DNA of 64,000 nt from Mytilus galloprovincialis (lineage: Eukaryota > Mollusca > Bivalvia > Mytilida > Mytilidae), in the NCBI RefSeq assembly GCF_965363235.1, contig NC_134849.1:52336122-52400121 (forward strand). Reading direction: 5' to 3'. Below are positions 22,275 through 33,300 of this stretch, one piece after another (the stretch's first letter is position 1; the number at the start of each line of letters is the position of its first letter). The position numbers and the translations under genes were made by a program. The notes below the pieces were generated by a model. That model was given only the letters and a program-made list of their open reading frames with translations. It did no database searches and had not been told where the DNA came from.

Positions 22275-23394
22275 AAAAATCGTGAAAATGATATTAGAGA
22301 AGACATTGATATGAAACCTAGTTAATAGAATAACAGTGCTGATTCCAATTGTCTAGTTGAACAACATTTTTAAAAATATTACCCATATTGAATGGCTGCC
22401 ATCTTGAAAAATCTTGAAATTTTTAAACCCAAATAGGTAGCCATTATTCGATAAAAATAAAAATGTAAAGTGACAAAAATATACAAATTTAATTGTTTGA
22501 GCTATATAAACAGGACAAAAAGCGAGCCTATCCCCCTCTCCTCTCGATTTTTTTTTTCTGTTTTGTAGCGGGTACAAATAATTTTATATTTTCCGACAAT
22601 GTACTTTTATTGTTTTTATCCAAAAGTTCACACCCAACACTTGAAACTTGTGTTTTTAAAATTTGAATCATGGTCTTTAATGCTTAAAAGTAATCGACAT
22701 AGTTAAAACGCGGACCACGAAAAGGATATTAAAATGATCTATTACGATAAAAGCAATATTCATACAACTAAAGCATAAAAAGATTTGTATACATGTCATT
22801 TATAAAAGTTGGCTGATTATAGGATAATTTGTTTTGTTGATATTGGGGAAGGTAGTACATTGTACTTATAAAGTACTTTGAAATGTCAATTGAATTTTTT
22901 GAATTTTGTCACGTTGTACAACTGGAAATATATACATGTAATCAATAGAATTTTTAAATGTTCTGTAACATATGTGTGAATAATTGTGATAATTTTCTTT
23001 GTCTACAAAATTTTTTGAAAAAGTACAATGCGTACTGACAAATTAGTTAAACGCTTGCTGCAGGAAGGTATTATATAGTCATATGGTACAAGCATCATAG
23101 ATGACAAGGACTGTCATCTGAGGACTTCATATATTGATGGTTTGGAAGCTATCTTGAATGATAGCCATTTAACAAACATTAATTTCCAAGATGTCATTAT
23201 TCGCTATTTCTATTAATTCACTGTTTGCATTCAAACTTTTTTGTTAATTTATATTGGATATTCACAAAGTGGTCAGATAAGGCGTGCACATGTAAAGGAA
23301 TATTCACATATATCAGTTTAGCTTGAAAAATCCATGTTGACTGAATATTTGAAATAATTAAGAATGCAGATCCTTTAAAAATTCAAGGCTTTAT

Positions 23395-24115
23395 TTATTG
23401 ATTTGATTTATTTCCAGCAGTCCTTCTTGTACTGTTCTGCTATTTTCCTTAGCCAGGTTCATGCCAAAAGGAAACCTGGATGAATACCGTCAGTTAGAAG
23501 TGTGAAATTGGCTTTAGACTTTTTTCAGGTTTTCTGTGTTTTCCTTTTTTCACTGTTATATTGTAGATGAGGTCTGTGCTAAAATATGGAGAGTGGCGGT
23601 TAGATTAATCGTTTAGACTTCTTATTTCATGATTTAGTTGATATACTTGTCTGGTTAATTCTGTGTCTTGATCTACAAAAGTCTCTGGGTGAGGGTGACC
23701 TTTTTGTTTGTTGTATTTCAGGATTGAATATATAGGGTCTTTAAAAAAGTTACTTTACAGCCGGGGTATCTTTTAATGATGTTTATTATCTTGCTAAAAT
23801 ATTTTATTATGTGGTCTATGGTTTCGTCGCCAGTTTGTGATGTAATTGATAGACATTTTCCTTGTTTAGATATGAGGTCACAAGTACCAAGCCAAACGTA
23901 CAGCCAAATGTTACCAAGAGTTTTAACTTGTTCTGCAATGATATTTTCCAAATATTGAACACGTTTCTGGACTTTTTTTAGAAGATTTACTCTTACTCCA
24001 CCATATAATTTCCCTTTCGGACCGGTGAGTTTCCTTACCCTGCAACAAGCGCTCCTTGCTATCTGTTAGGACTACCCAGGTACGGGTTTTTACGTCACCG
24101 TAAGGCAGCCTGTAT
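23395..24115 (-). pseudogene. Decayed retroelement ORF with SGNH-hydrolase-like motifs
   Basis: The minus-strand translation gives, in order, TWVVLTDSKERLLQG, then an open segment with GNIWLYVWLGTCDLISKQGK and IKRYPGCKVTFL. After several frameshifts and stops, LLTDGIHPGFLLA and TWLRKIAEQYKKDCW follow. The order DSK (block I), G-x-C-D (block III) and DGIHP (block V) fits an SGNH/GDSL esterase fold. Esterase domains of this kind occur in ORF1 of some LINEs, and I recognise this sequence type as repeated in bivalves. Frameshifts at both ends make it non-functional. Confidence 0.6.
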
Positions 24116-24289
24116 TTTACCAGAAATGTTGTGAGACTGTTTAATGACGTGAATTTCCTTTGTTATATTTATCAGACAACGCACGAATATTTACAGATTG
24201 GAAAATGAAAATATATATACAGTTCTACCTGTCAGCCAAATAGTGTTGTACCGGAATGGTTTTGTTGTTGTTGTACCTCCGGCGGGAAA

Positions 24290-24560
24290 CATTTTACATT
24301 TGAATCGCAAACTACTTTGAAAGTCAATATGTCCGTTCGTCCCACTTCAGGTTAAAGTTTTTGATCGAGGTAGTTTTTTTTTGATGAAGTTGAAGTCCAA
24401 TCAACTTGAAACTTAGTACACATGTTTCCTAATATATGATCTTTCTAATTTTAATGCCAAATTAGATATTTTCTTCCCATTTTCATGGTCCAAAGAGCAT
24501 AGCAAATTAAAGTGCGCATGGGGCGTCCGTGTACTATGGACACATTCTTGTTTTTTGTAA
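24290..24560 (+). repeat. Dispersed mussel repeat, family 4
   Basis: The segment from 'ccacttcaggttaaagttt' through 'gaagtccaatcaacttgaaa' to 'tgtactatggacacattctt' is one I recognise as repeated in mussel genomes. There is only one copy here, so support inside the window is weak. Confidence 0.45.
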
Positions 24561-25159
24561 GATGCAAGGATTTTTTTTTTTGATGTAATTATTATGTAAC
24601 ATATATGAATGAATATTTAATAATTTCAAAGCTGCTAACGTATCTTGTCATATACAATAATTATTTCTTGATTGCAACTCTGAAAATATTCTGACTTCAA
24701 TTATTGTTAGTTTTTACAGATACTTTAGTATATACTAATTTGTATATATTTCTTTGATTTCTTCATGTTCTTTTACATGTTCATTAATACAATTGAATAC
24801 TTTTGATACTAATATTATCTTTCTGTTTTCCAATAAATATTAAAACCAGAATGTTCTCTCCTCAGTCTATGATAAAAATTCACAAAATCACGTGGTTAAA
24901 TCTTCAGACATAATTAATTTACATGTTACCATGATAAATCTATATGCACAATACCACATTATAAAATGACTTAGACACACACGATATACTGGGGTCGTTT
25001 CAAAACAAATAATAATTGCGTTGTCATCATTGAATTTTTCATGCCAGACGGGAGAATTCAATAATTTTACCATATTTGCTGTTATACCCTAAGTGTGCAT
25101 TTAGGATTGAATCTAACTGGAAATTGAAGTTTGATTGGCTGCGTTGAAACATGTCATTG

Positions 25160-25770
25160 ACAATCGTATTACATCTCTATGTCTTTAAAAGATGCAGAAG
25201 ACAAATTTGGTAAAATTCAAATAGATTTGATGGAGAATCCATGCTTATATATCCCATTTGTACATCTTGAATAACTATTACAAGAATTTCAATTTGTACA
25301 ATTCTTTCAAGAAATGCACAGAAGTATGGTTTGCAGACTGAATACAGTCAAAGGGGGGACATTCACAAACTTGTACGATGAGCTGTAGTTCTGTCACTTT
25401 TACCACCCAATACAGTTTTAGATGTTTGGTTTTTAATGAACTTGAGGGCATTGATGATGCAGAACCCTTACCATCAATCCTTATCTTTACAAACTATAAA
25501 ACCATCTTCATGTATATGAACAACGATAGCCTATTGAACCACAACGCAACATAAGGTCCTAGAACAAAAAACCATTACGAAGATGGCATAGTAAACTATA
25601 GAAGTTAGTAAAGGCACCTCAACCAAAGCATGATAAAGTTGTTGAGACAAAAAGATGCCTTCCATGCTCTCACACTTATCCAGTTCATAGCCTGTGGAAA
25701 ACATGTCCCAAGAAAGAGAAATACAGGGAAATAGATAATAGACTGCAAACACTAAAAACAAGGTAACATA
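25160..25770 (+). pseudogene. Possible decayed coding sequence, unrecognised
   Basis: The base composition is less AT-rich than the flanks. Short open segments (for example MHRSMVCRLNTVKGGTFTNL and SLWKTCPKKEKYREIDNRL) are joined only by stops and frameshifts. It looks like an old degraded mobile-element ORF or processed pseudogene. I could not assign a family. Confidence 0.3.
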
Positions 25771-27879
25771 ATCAGTATGACGAACTTTCTACTGTCGAGT
25801 ATGGCCATGCTGCTTCTCATCTCCTGCATATTGGTTAAGACTTTGTATTCTCTTGTATATTCAATAATACGTTATGTATTACTGTGTGAGTGCTATGATT
25901 AATGTCATGTTAGTGTACTTTTGGTGCTTTGTTTAGTGTTATTCAAAATGTAGTGCATTGATTCAAAGAATGATTTTAAAAATTATTATTAAAATTTCAA
26001 TTGATTTTATTTACTTTTATATTTTAATGTTTGCACCAAAATAAATGCAATTGCTTGTGAATACCATCAAGCCTAGAAGTTCTTTCGAATATTATTTACA
26101 CAAAATGTGCTTTGAAAATATTTTATAAAATAATGTAATATAAATTATTTTTCTTTATTTTCCACAAGAGGTACCTGGGTTTTCCTTGATTCATCAGTTC
26201 TGTGTTTTTACAAAATAATTCTTCATAATCCCATTGATAACATAAAAAATATGTAGGAATAACCAGAATAAACCAGATAAAATGTAATAAAGTAAACAAA
26301 AGACATTTCCGTATATTTGTCCGCTACAAAGCATATGCCGATGACTTTAAGTTTAAGTTCGATACCAAAAAATATATATCAAAATATATCGCAAAACACT
26401 TTTGAGGACCCTCCTGAATTTTTAGTGTGGATAATATTTGGCGAATAATTACTCTTAGACTAGACATTTCCCTGAAACATTTCATCTTCGATTTGTAAGA
26501 AAACGTACCCGAAGTTCTCAATGTCAACTTTAAATAGTCCCACGTAAAACTTTGAGCCCTACGTTCATATTGAAGACAAAACATTTTCCACAAATGAAAG
26601 GTTAGAGAATAGATGGCAATAAGTCCAGAATAAAAAAATATTTAAAAAATATAGAGTTAAACGGGCCAAAAATAAAGAATATGTGGTTCTAACATAAAAA
26701 GAAAAGAAAAAAAAATAATCGCCTTAAAATTTAGAAAAATACAGAAATGATGGACCGTATTAGTTAATGTACATGCCAAATCCAGACCATTCACAAAAGT
26801 GTCTTAGTTATGTATGTTTTTTCGTATTCATTTTTCCTGTTCTAAAATTGATGACTATTAGTATTGTAATACATGTAAAAAATATCTACTGCATCCTGTC
26901 CTTTTTCAGTTGACCGTTGTCGTGACACTTTATGTCATTCCAAAAGGCGCTTGGGGAACTGTTGATAACTACTTTTTATTATTATTATAATTACATGGTT
27001 CCATACTAAATATTAATATTCTTTGTGAAAAGGGGCTACCTTAAAAACTAGAGATCCTAAAACAGAATTCAACAATCACAATTTGTAAATGGACATCAAA
27101 GCCAAAATTGCGCACACTGTTTTTGATGGTAAGTATCGACGATACCGTCAGTTTTTTGAGAACACAATCCACAAAAAAGTTTCCATCAGTCAATTTTTGT
27201 GTTTTACTGATGCTAACTAACTCTATCGTATGACGAGTTAAATATCGAGAGTAACTCTGATTTATATATTTAGCTTCGCCCCGAAAATAACACACGGTTT
27301 CATATTGGAATTATCGTTTTAAAGGAGATGATAAGGTTTATCTTAAAAATGATGGAAATCTTATGTGTTTGGTGCATCAAAGTTATGCTTTTTTTTTCTG
27401 GTAAAAATATTGTTTTCCACAAATTTGAATTAGCTAAATTTTCGTATCTTGATTAAAATTGTATTTTAAACTGAACAGGATGACCTTTTGTCGAGTTTGA
27501 TGACACTGCCGGATCCGGAAATTTTGCATAAATGGGAGCCCAATGACTACCTAAGAAGGAGGCCCACTCTGGTCATGTTTAAGTCATTCCCTATATACAC
27601 TGATATAATCAACTTAATTTTTTCCCGGAAAAGAGGTGCCTGGACCCCCTGACTCCCCTCTAAATCCGCCTTTGGATGTTGAATATTTATACAGAAATTT
27701 AGTTCAAATCTTTTTTAAGAGTTATAGGCAGTTGGATTATAAAGTATGGTAACATTAATGCGTTTCTTTTGTTGCTGAGTGCATATGACATCTGTAGAAC
27801 TAATTCTTATTTTATTAATATCTATATATACTGTGTTGTAATCTTTAAGTATTTTCAATGATATTAAGTTATAAAATTA

Positions 27880-28045
27880 ATATATAAAGTTACGAAATGT
27901 CCCAATTGTGCATTTGATTAGAAAAAGTAGCCAATGAACTGAAGTTTAATTGAAAATTGTAAATGATTGGGAAAGAATTATAAGGATTATAATAAACACA
28001 TTATTCTAGAGGTTACATGCATATACGTGAAACCTGGGTTGCTCT
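27880..28045 (+). repeat. Thrice-repeated non-coding block
   Basis: The core 'gtttaattgaaaattg', 'aaggattataataaacacat' and 'ctagaggtta' recurs upstream of gene 2 (about 52640-52790) and inside gene 2 intron 3 (about 62240-62390). The third location argues for a dispersed repeat rather than a promoter, but the first two precede the genes at comparable distances. Confidence 0.55.
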
Positions 28046-28674
28046 AGACTTACACATCGATAACCTCAGTCTAGAAAAAAGTGTTTGATCCTATAGTAAT
28101 ATTATATAAGTTACTGGAAGTTGTTAATAAATTTAGTGTTATTATTAAATCAGACTATATCACGTATCTAATGTTTTATAGGTACAAAAAAAAGAGATTA
28201 AAACAATGAAAGACAAAAAAAAAAAACCCAAAAAACAATGGATTCCCAAGTAATGATTCAAATGGTCAATACCAACAATTTTACGTAGCGTTCACTGTTT
28301 AACCTACTCCAATATTTGTGCTAGATTGTTTGCATGCAGTACGTTATCCAGTTAAAATGAAAATTTAGGAAGCAAATCATGCGTTCGCGAGCATTAAAAA
28401 GCAGTAATTTTTGTTCTATGATAAGTTTTGCATTTTTTGTCGTTTTTTTCAATGTGCTTTGTCTGTGTGGCTTTTTGTGTTTCTTTCTTGTGTGTGGTTT
28501 GGCTCTAGATTTGTACTGATACATCTAGTCATTGTGTTATTCAGCCGTGGTAAATGTTTGTTAATATATTTGTTTGATTCTATAGTGATTAAAATAATAA
28601 TACAACGTAGAATGCTTTATCCCTATTTTGACATTTTTACCTATGATGTCTGTTTTTTTTCTTAAATAAAGGCA

Positions 28675-29150
28675 ACAGTAGTATACCGCTGTTCAAAACT
28701 CATAAATCCATGGACAAAAAACAAAATCGGGGTAACAAACTAAAACCGAGGGAAACGCATTAAATATAAGAGGAGAACAACGACATAACACTAAAATGTA
28801 ACACACATAAACAAAATCCCACGAGAATAACAACTATAACATATATAACATTAAAACCAAATATATGAATCTGGGACAGACAAGTACCGTGACACGTCTT
28901 ACCGCAATGCAAATTTACACTCAAAAATAAGAGAAAACAAACGACACAACGTTATAATGTAATACACACAGAAACGAACTATAATATAACAATGGCCACA
29001 TTCCTGACTTGGTACAGGGCATTTTTAAAGGAAAAAATGGTGGGTTGAACCTGGTTTTGTGGCATGCCAAACCTCGCACTTTTATGGCTATGTGAAATAT
29101 AACATTAAAATGACAACACAGAACTACAATATAAAACATCACTGTAGACT
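28675..29150 (-). repeat. Dispersed repeat, family 2, inverted copy
   Basis: The left part is the reverse complement of 660-790. The right part has 'ggtgggttgaacctggtttt', also seen at about 50890. No gene is visible. Confidence 0.65.
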
Positions 29151-30150
29151 GTCATAATAGTAAGAGTTTGAGCTAGCTATAGAACCAGGTTTAACCATGC
29201 GAAAATGCTTGAACCAAGACAGTAACATGACAATTGTTGTCCATTTATTTGGTGTATTTGAGATTTTGATTTCGCCCCATGACTCGGGACATTCTGTTTT
29301 GAATTTTCCTCAGAGTTCAGTTATGTTTTGTGATTTTACTTTTTGTTCATAATCTAACATGCTTCATGTTTGACATGTACGAATACTTATCGAAGAAATG
29401 AACTATTATGCATAACATGTATTTATCGACTAAATGAACTGTAATTATACATAATCATGTATTTTTGTTCGTCACATATGCTCTGTTAAAATACACAAAT
29501 ATATCAGTAGGTGTTTTACCTGGTAAGTTAAAGTATGCATAATTTTTTATACTTTGTTGGATTGTTACATTTTTTTTAATGAGAACTACTGAAAAGTTAA
29601 GAATTAGAGGAGACGTATATTTTAAGGTAAGCTTTCTTTTGTAAATTAAATTTGTTATTCTGAAGATAAAAAAAAAGAAGTTAGAACTTCAATATTTAAA
29701 TGGACAGTTTAAATTCCTAATCGTTTACAGTTTACTTTAGACATTTGCGTTTTGGAATTCAATTACTGTAAGATTTTTGATTAACACTTTCTTTCTAAAT
29801 AGTATACATTATATCGGTAAGAAAAAAATGGTTCTAATTTTTCGCGATGACATTAATAGATTTATCATAAACATTTTTTATTGATAATTATTCATTATAA
29901 ATAGTAATATTTATAAAAATGAAAAAAAATATATAGTCAATTATAATCTAGTTTATTTTTTATTGATATTTTTACCTGAGTTTACATGTAAAATGAATGC
30001 ACGCAAATGTAATCAAAAGCTGCGCGCAAACGTAAAACACTTTAATCCCCAAATGCGCGCAAACATAGTGCGCCCGTTAACATATTTCTTTTCAGGCTTA
30101 AATTTAATCAAAGGTATCAAAATTTAACTTGATCTCTTTATTTTTTGTAG

Positions 30151-30330
30151 ATATTTGTTATTTTCAGCCAGTAATTGGTCAATATAAAATGTTTTTCGCA
30201 GAAGTGATAGTCCGTAAATCGGCAATTGCATCTCTTGTTTACTTTCTTGCAATTATTCTTCCTGAACGGAAAGTAGATCCACCCGGAATCTATGAGAAAC
30301 CCTTCACAGAAATGTATGATTATATTGTTG
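30151..30330 (+). CDS. GMC gene 1 exon 1 (or first visible exon)
   Basis: A T-rich tract and TAG acceptor at 30150 are shared with gene 2 (54528), so the exon probably begins at 30151 and an unseen upstream exon exists. The first ATG in the conserved frame is 30189-30191 ([20 protein letters not shown]), residues 1-47. The donor is GTTG then GTAAGC, phase 1. Confidence 0.8.
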
Positions 30331-33300
30331 GTAAGCTTTTTTGACGTGACTATTTTTGCTTAAAATAAGAAATCATGTAGGGTAACTACAGCCGGCAAGC
30401 CTTGGTTGACTCCGCTTATTGCTTGACTGAAAGGTTTGACGAGTGCAGCTTATTTTTAAAACGAAATAGTTATCAAAGGTACCGGGATTATAATTTAGTA
30501 CGCCAGACGCGCGTTTCGTCTACATAAGACTCATCAGTGACGCTCAAATCAAAATAGTTATAATGCCAAACAAATAAAAAGTTGAAGAGCAATAAGGATC
30601 CAAAATTCCAAAAAGTTGTGCCAAATACGGCTAAGGTAATCTATGCCTGGGATAGAAAAATCCTTAATTTTTCGAAAAATTCAAAGTTTTGTAAACAGAA
30701 AATTTATAAAAATGACCACATTATTGATATTCATGTCAACACCGAAGTGCTGACTATTGGACTGGTGATACCCTCGGGGACGAAACGTCCACCGAAAGTG
30801 TCATCTATTTTTCTTCATAAATGATGGTCAATGTTGTGGATGATGAAAATGTCGGTTAACGATTGTATACCTTTATTCATGATACATTGTCCGACCATTT
30901 AATGTGGCAATATGTAACTTTAAATCAACGAGATAAATTTGTTTGTAGTCAACATGTTCAATATATACTAATCTTGTCATTTGTAATAGACTCATGATAT
31001 TTTCTTTTTCATAATTTAGTACACATATAGTCAGCTTTTATTATACATGGTATATGGTATCAAATATGTTTCTTTTTCACAACCTACTGACATTAAATAA
31101 CATCTTATTTTTAGCGGCGGTTAGGTCTTTTAAAGAAATGAGAAATGGGGCGCTCTGAATCAAAACCGATCATAAAGTTTTGTAAAATTACATCAATATT
31201 GATGTTTGTTATCGTGTTTAATTAGAATACTCTACATACCTTGCAATATTAGATATACGTCACCTGTAATCAATCTTGTGTTTGACTTGTTAAAGGCAGA
31301 TCAATGAAATATTGGTATTCCGATCAAAGTGTTACGCGTAATGTATTTGTTTAAACAGAATTGTTTAGACAGGTCCTACTATTTTCTTTATCAATCCAAT
31401 TGATGTTGATAGGTTTTAGACACACGTTAACTTCGTATTGAACTGCTATCAAGCCGTTAAACAATAAATTGAACTGCTATCAAGCCGTTAAACAATAAAA
31501 GAAACAGTCTGGTTCAATCAAAGACCAAGTGTGCTTCAAACTTTCATTGTTCCTTTGACCGATAAATAGACAATAACTGTTTAGTGTCTTTAAATATCAG
31601 CTGTATTTGTATGAGGCTCAGAAACAGATGCAGTGCGAGTTTTAGCGAGATATTATTCCTGTTTCGAGCAATTTAAAGAACATAAACAGTTATTGTCTTT
31701 ATCCTGCAATCAATATTGTATATTGTTTTTGCTTTGACACAAAAACTCACATGTTTGAGCTCACCCGGCCCGAAGGGCCAAGTGAGCTTTTCTCATCACT
31801 TGGCGTCCGTCGTCGTCCGTCGTCGTGCGTCGTCGTCGTTAACTTTTTACATTTTGAACTTCTTCTAGAGAACCACTGAATGGAATGAAACTAAACATGG
31901 CATGAATGTTCCTTATGAAGTGCTGACCAAGTGTTGTTACTTTGTAGCCGATCCAACATCCAAGATGGCCGCCAGCATGGGAACTTAGTTTAACATAGGA
32001 CCCTATGGGAAATGCATACAAATGACTTCTTTTAGAGAACCACTGAATGGAATAAAACAAAACACAGCATAAATGTTCCTTATGAGGTGCTGACCACGTG
32101 TTGTTATTTTGTAGCTGATCCATTATCCAAGATGGCCTCCAGCGGAGGACTTAGTTTAACATAGGACACTACGGGAAATACATACAAATGACTTATTTTA
32201 GTGAAACACTAAATGGAATGAAACCAAACATAACATGAATGTTTCTTAATAAGATACTGACCAAGTGTTGTTATTTTGTTGCCATTACAACATCCAAGAT
32301 GGCCGCCAGTGGGGGGACTTAGTTTAATATAGGACCCTATGGGAAATGCATACAAAAGTCTTCTTCTAAGGAACCACTGAATTGAATGAAATCAAACATA
32401 GCATGAATGTTCCTTTCCTTATGAGGTGCTGGCCAAGTGTTGTTACTTTTACCCAAATTTTATATTTTTTTATATGATTTCAAAAACCCAAGTAGAATCA
32501 GGTGAGCGATACAGGCTCTTGAGAGCCTCTAGTTGCATTTATTGTCAATTTAAAATTCCCTGAAGCCCTCGTAGTAATACTAAAATCACACATTCAGATT
32601 CAGCTGGAGATGGGTTCATAAAAAAAGAACGTCGAATAGTCAACAATAATACATCGCCCGAGGTGAATAATTATCTATTCTAACATGACAACTTATTTCA
32701 ACAGTAGAAAAAAAATAACAAAACATTGTGTAATTTTAAACAGAAGTGGACGAGTTGTTCTACGCTTCAGAATATGAACCGAACTCGACATTCACGTAAT
32801 ATGTATGCTGAAATAGACATGGCTGATTTTCTTAAACATGTAAACATTCAAGTTTTGAAGTCGATGATTGTCGTCGTAGAAAATACTGCTATATGTTTGA
32901 CTGTTATCAAAAACATGATTCTTATTTCTCTGAAGAAATGTTCGAAAACTAGCAGAACGTATAAAAGTAATCGCGAATTCGCATTAGGTAAAACAATACG
33001 TCATTGGAATGCGACTGCAATACACATCTGTAGATCACGTAGAAATTAATAAACATGTTGTTTTCTATTTTTTACATCACTGGGTCGATACCTCTGCTAA
33101 TGGACTATCAGTCCCCGGGAGTATCATCAGCTCAGTAGTGAATGCTTCAGTACTGACATGATTTAACAAACTTTACTAAAAATTTTCGTTTATAAATTTT
33201 CAAATTATATTGAAACTAAGGTTTCAACTCCCGCAGGCAAAGTTGGCTTTAGATGAATTTGGCTATTTCTATTAGATATTTTTGACATAGAGCTCTTCAA

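Larger units (their letters stand above)
20190..23149. mobile_element. 3-kb element with 106-bp inverted ends around a minisatellite
   Basis: The left arm 20190-20295 ('cttccaaaccatcaatatat' to 'aagcgtttaactaa') is repeated in inverted orientation at 23043-23149 with about three mismatches in 106 bp. Between them lie an 'aagtctcccaaacaaa' motif (20440-20455), an 11-unit minisatellite, and a palindrome at 22247-22274 built on the same motif. No transposase frame is present. The inner structure (tandem core, terminal hairpin) recalls bivalve HINE/pearl-type non-autonomous Helitron relatives, possibly nested in a second element that supplies the inverted ends. Class is uncertain. Confidence 0.6.
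26380..30150 (+). repeat. Upstream part of the GMC duplication, copy 1
   Basis: Non-coding blocks in this interval align, in the same order, with 51900-54545. The start 'aaaatatatcgcaaaac' is shared. Other shared blocks are 'catttcatcttcgatttgt', 'ctttttgtgtttctttcttg' with 'tggctctagat', and 'tgacaattgttgtccattt'. They show that the tandem duplication of the oxidoreductase gene took several kilobases of upstream DNA with it. Confidence 0.75.

Noticed and set aside
32726-33049. 107-codon plus-strand frame in intron 1
   Set aside because: No recognisable domain, no second copy in the window and no splice support.
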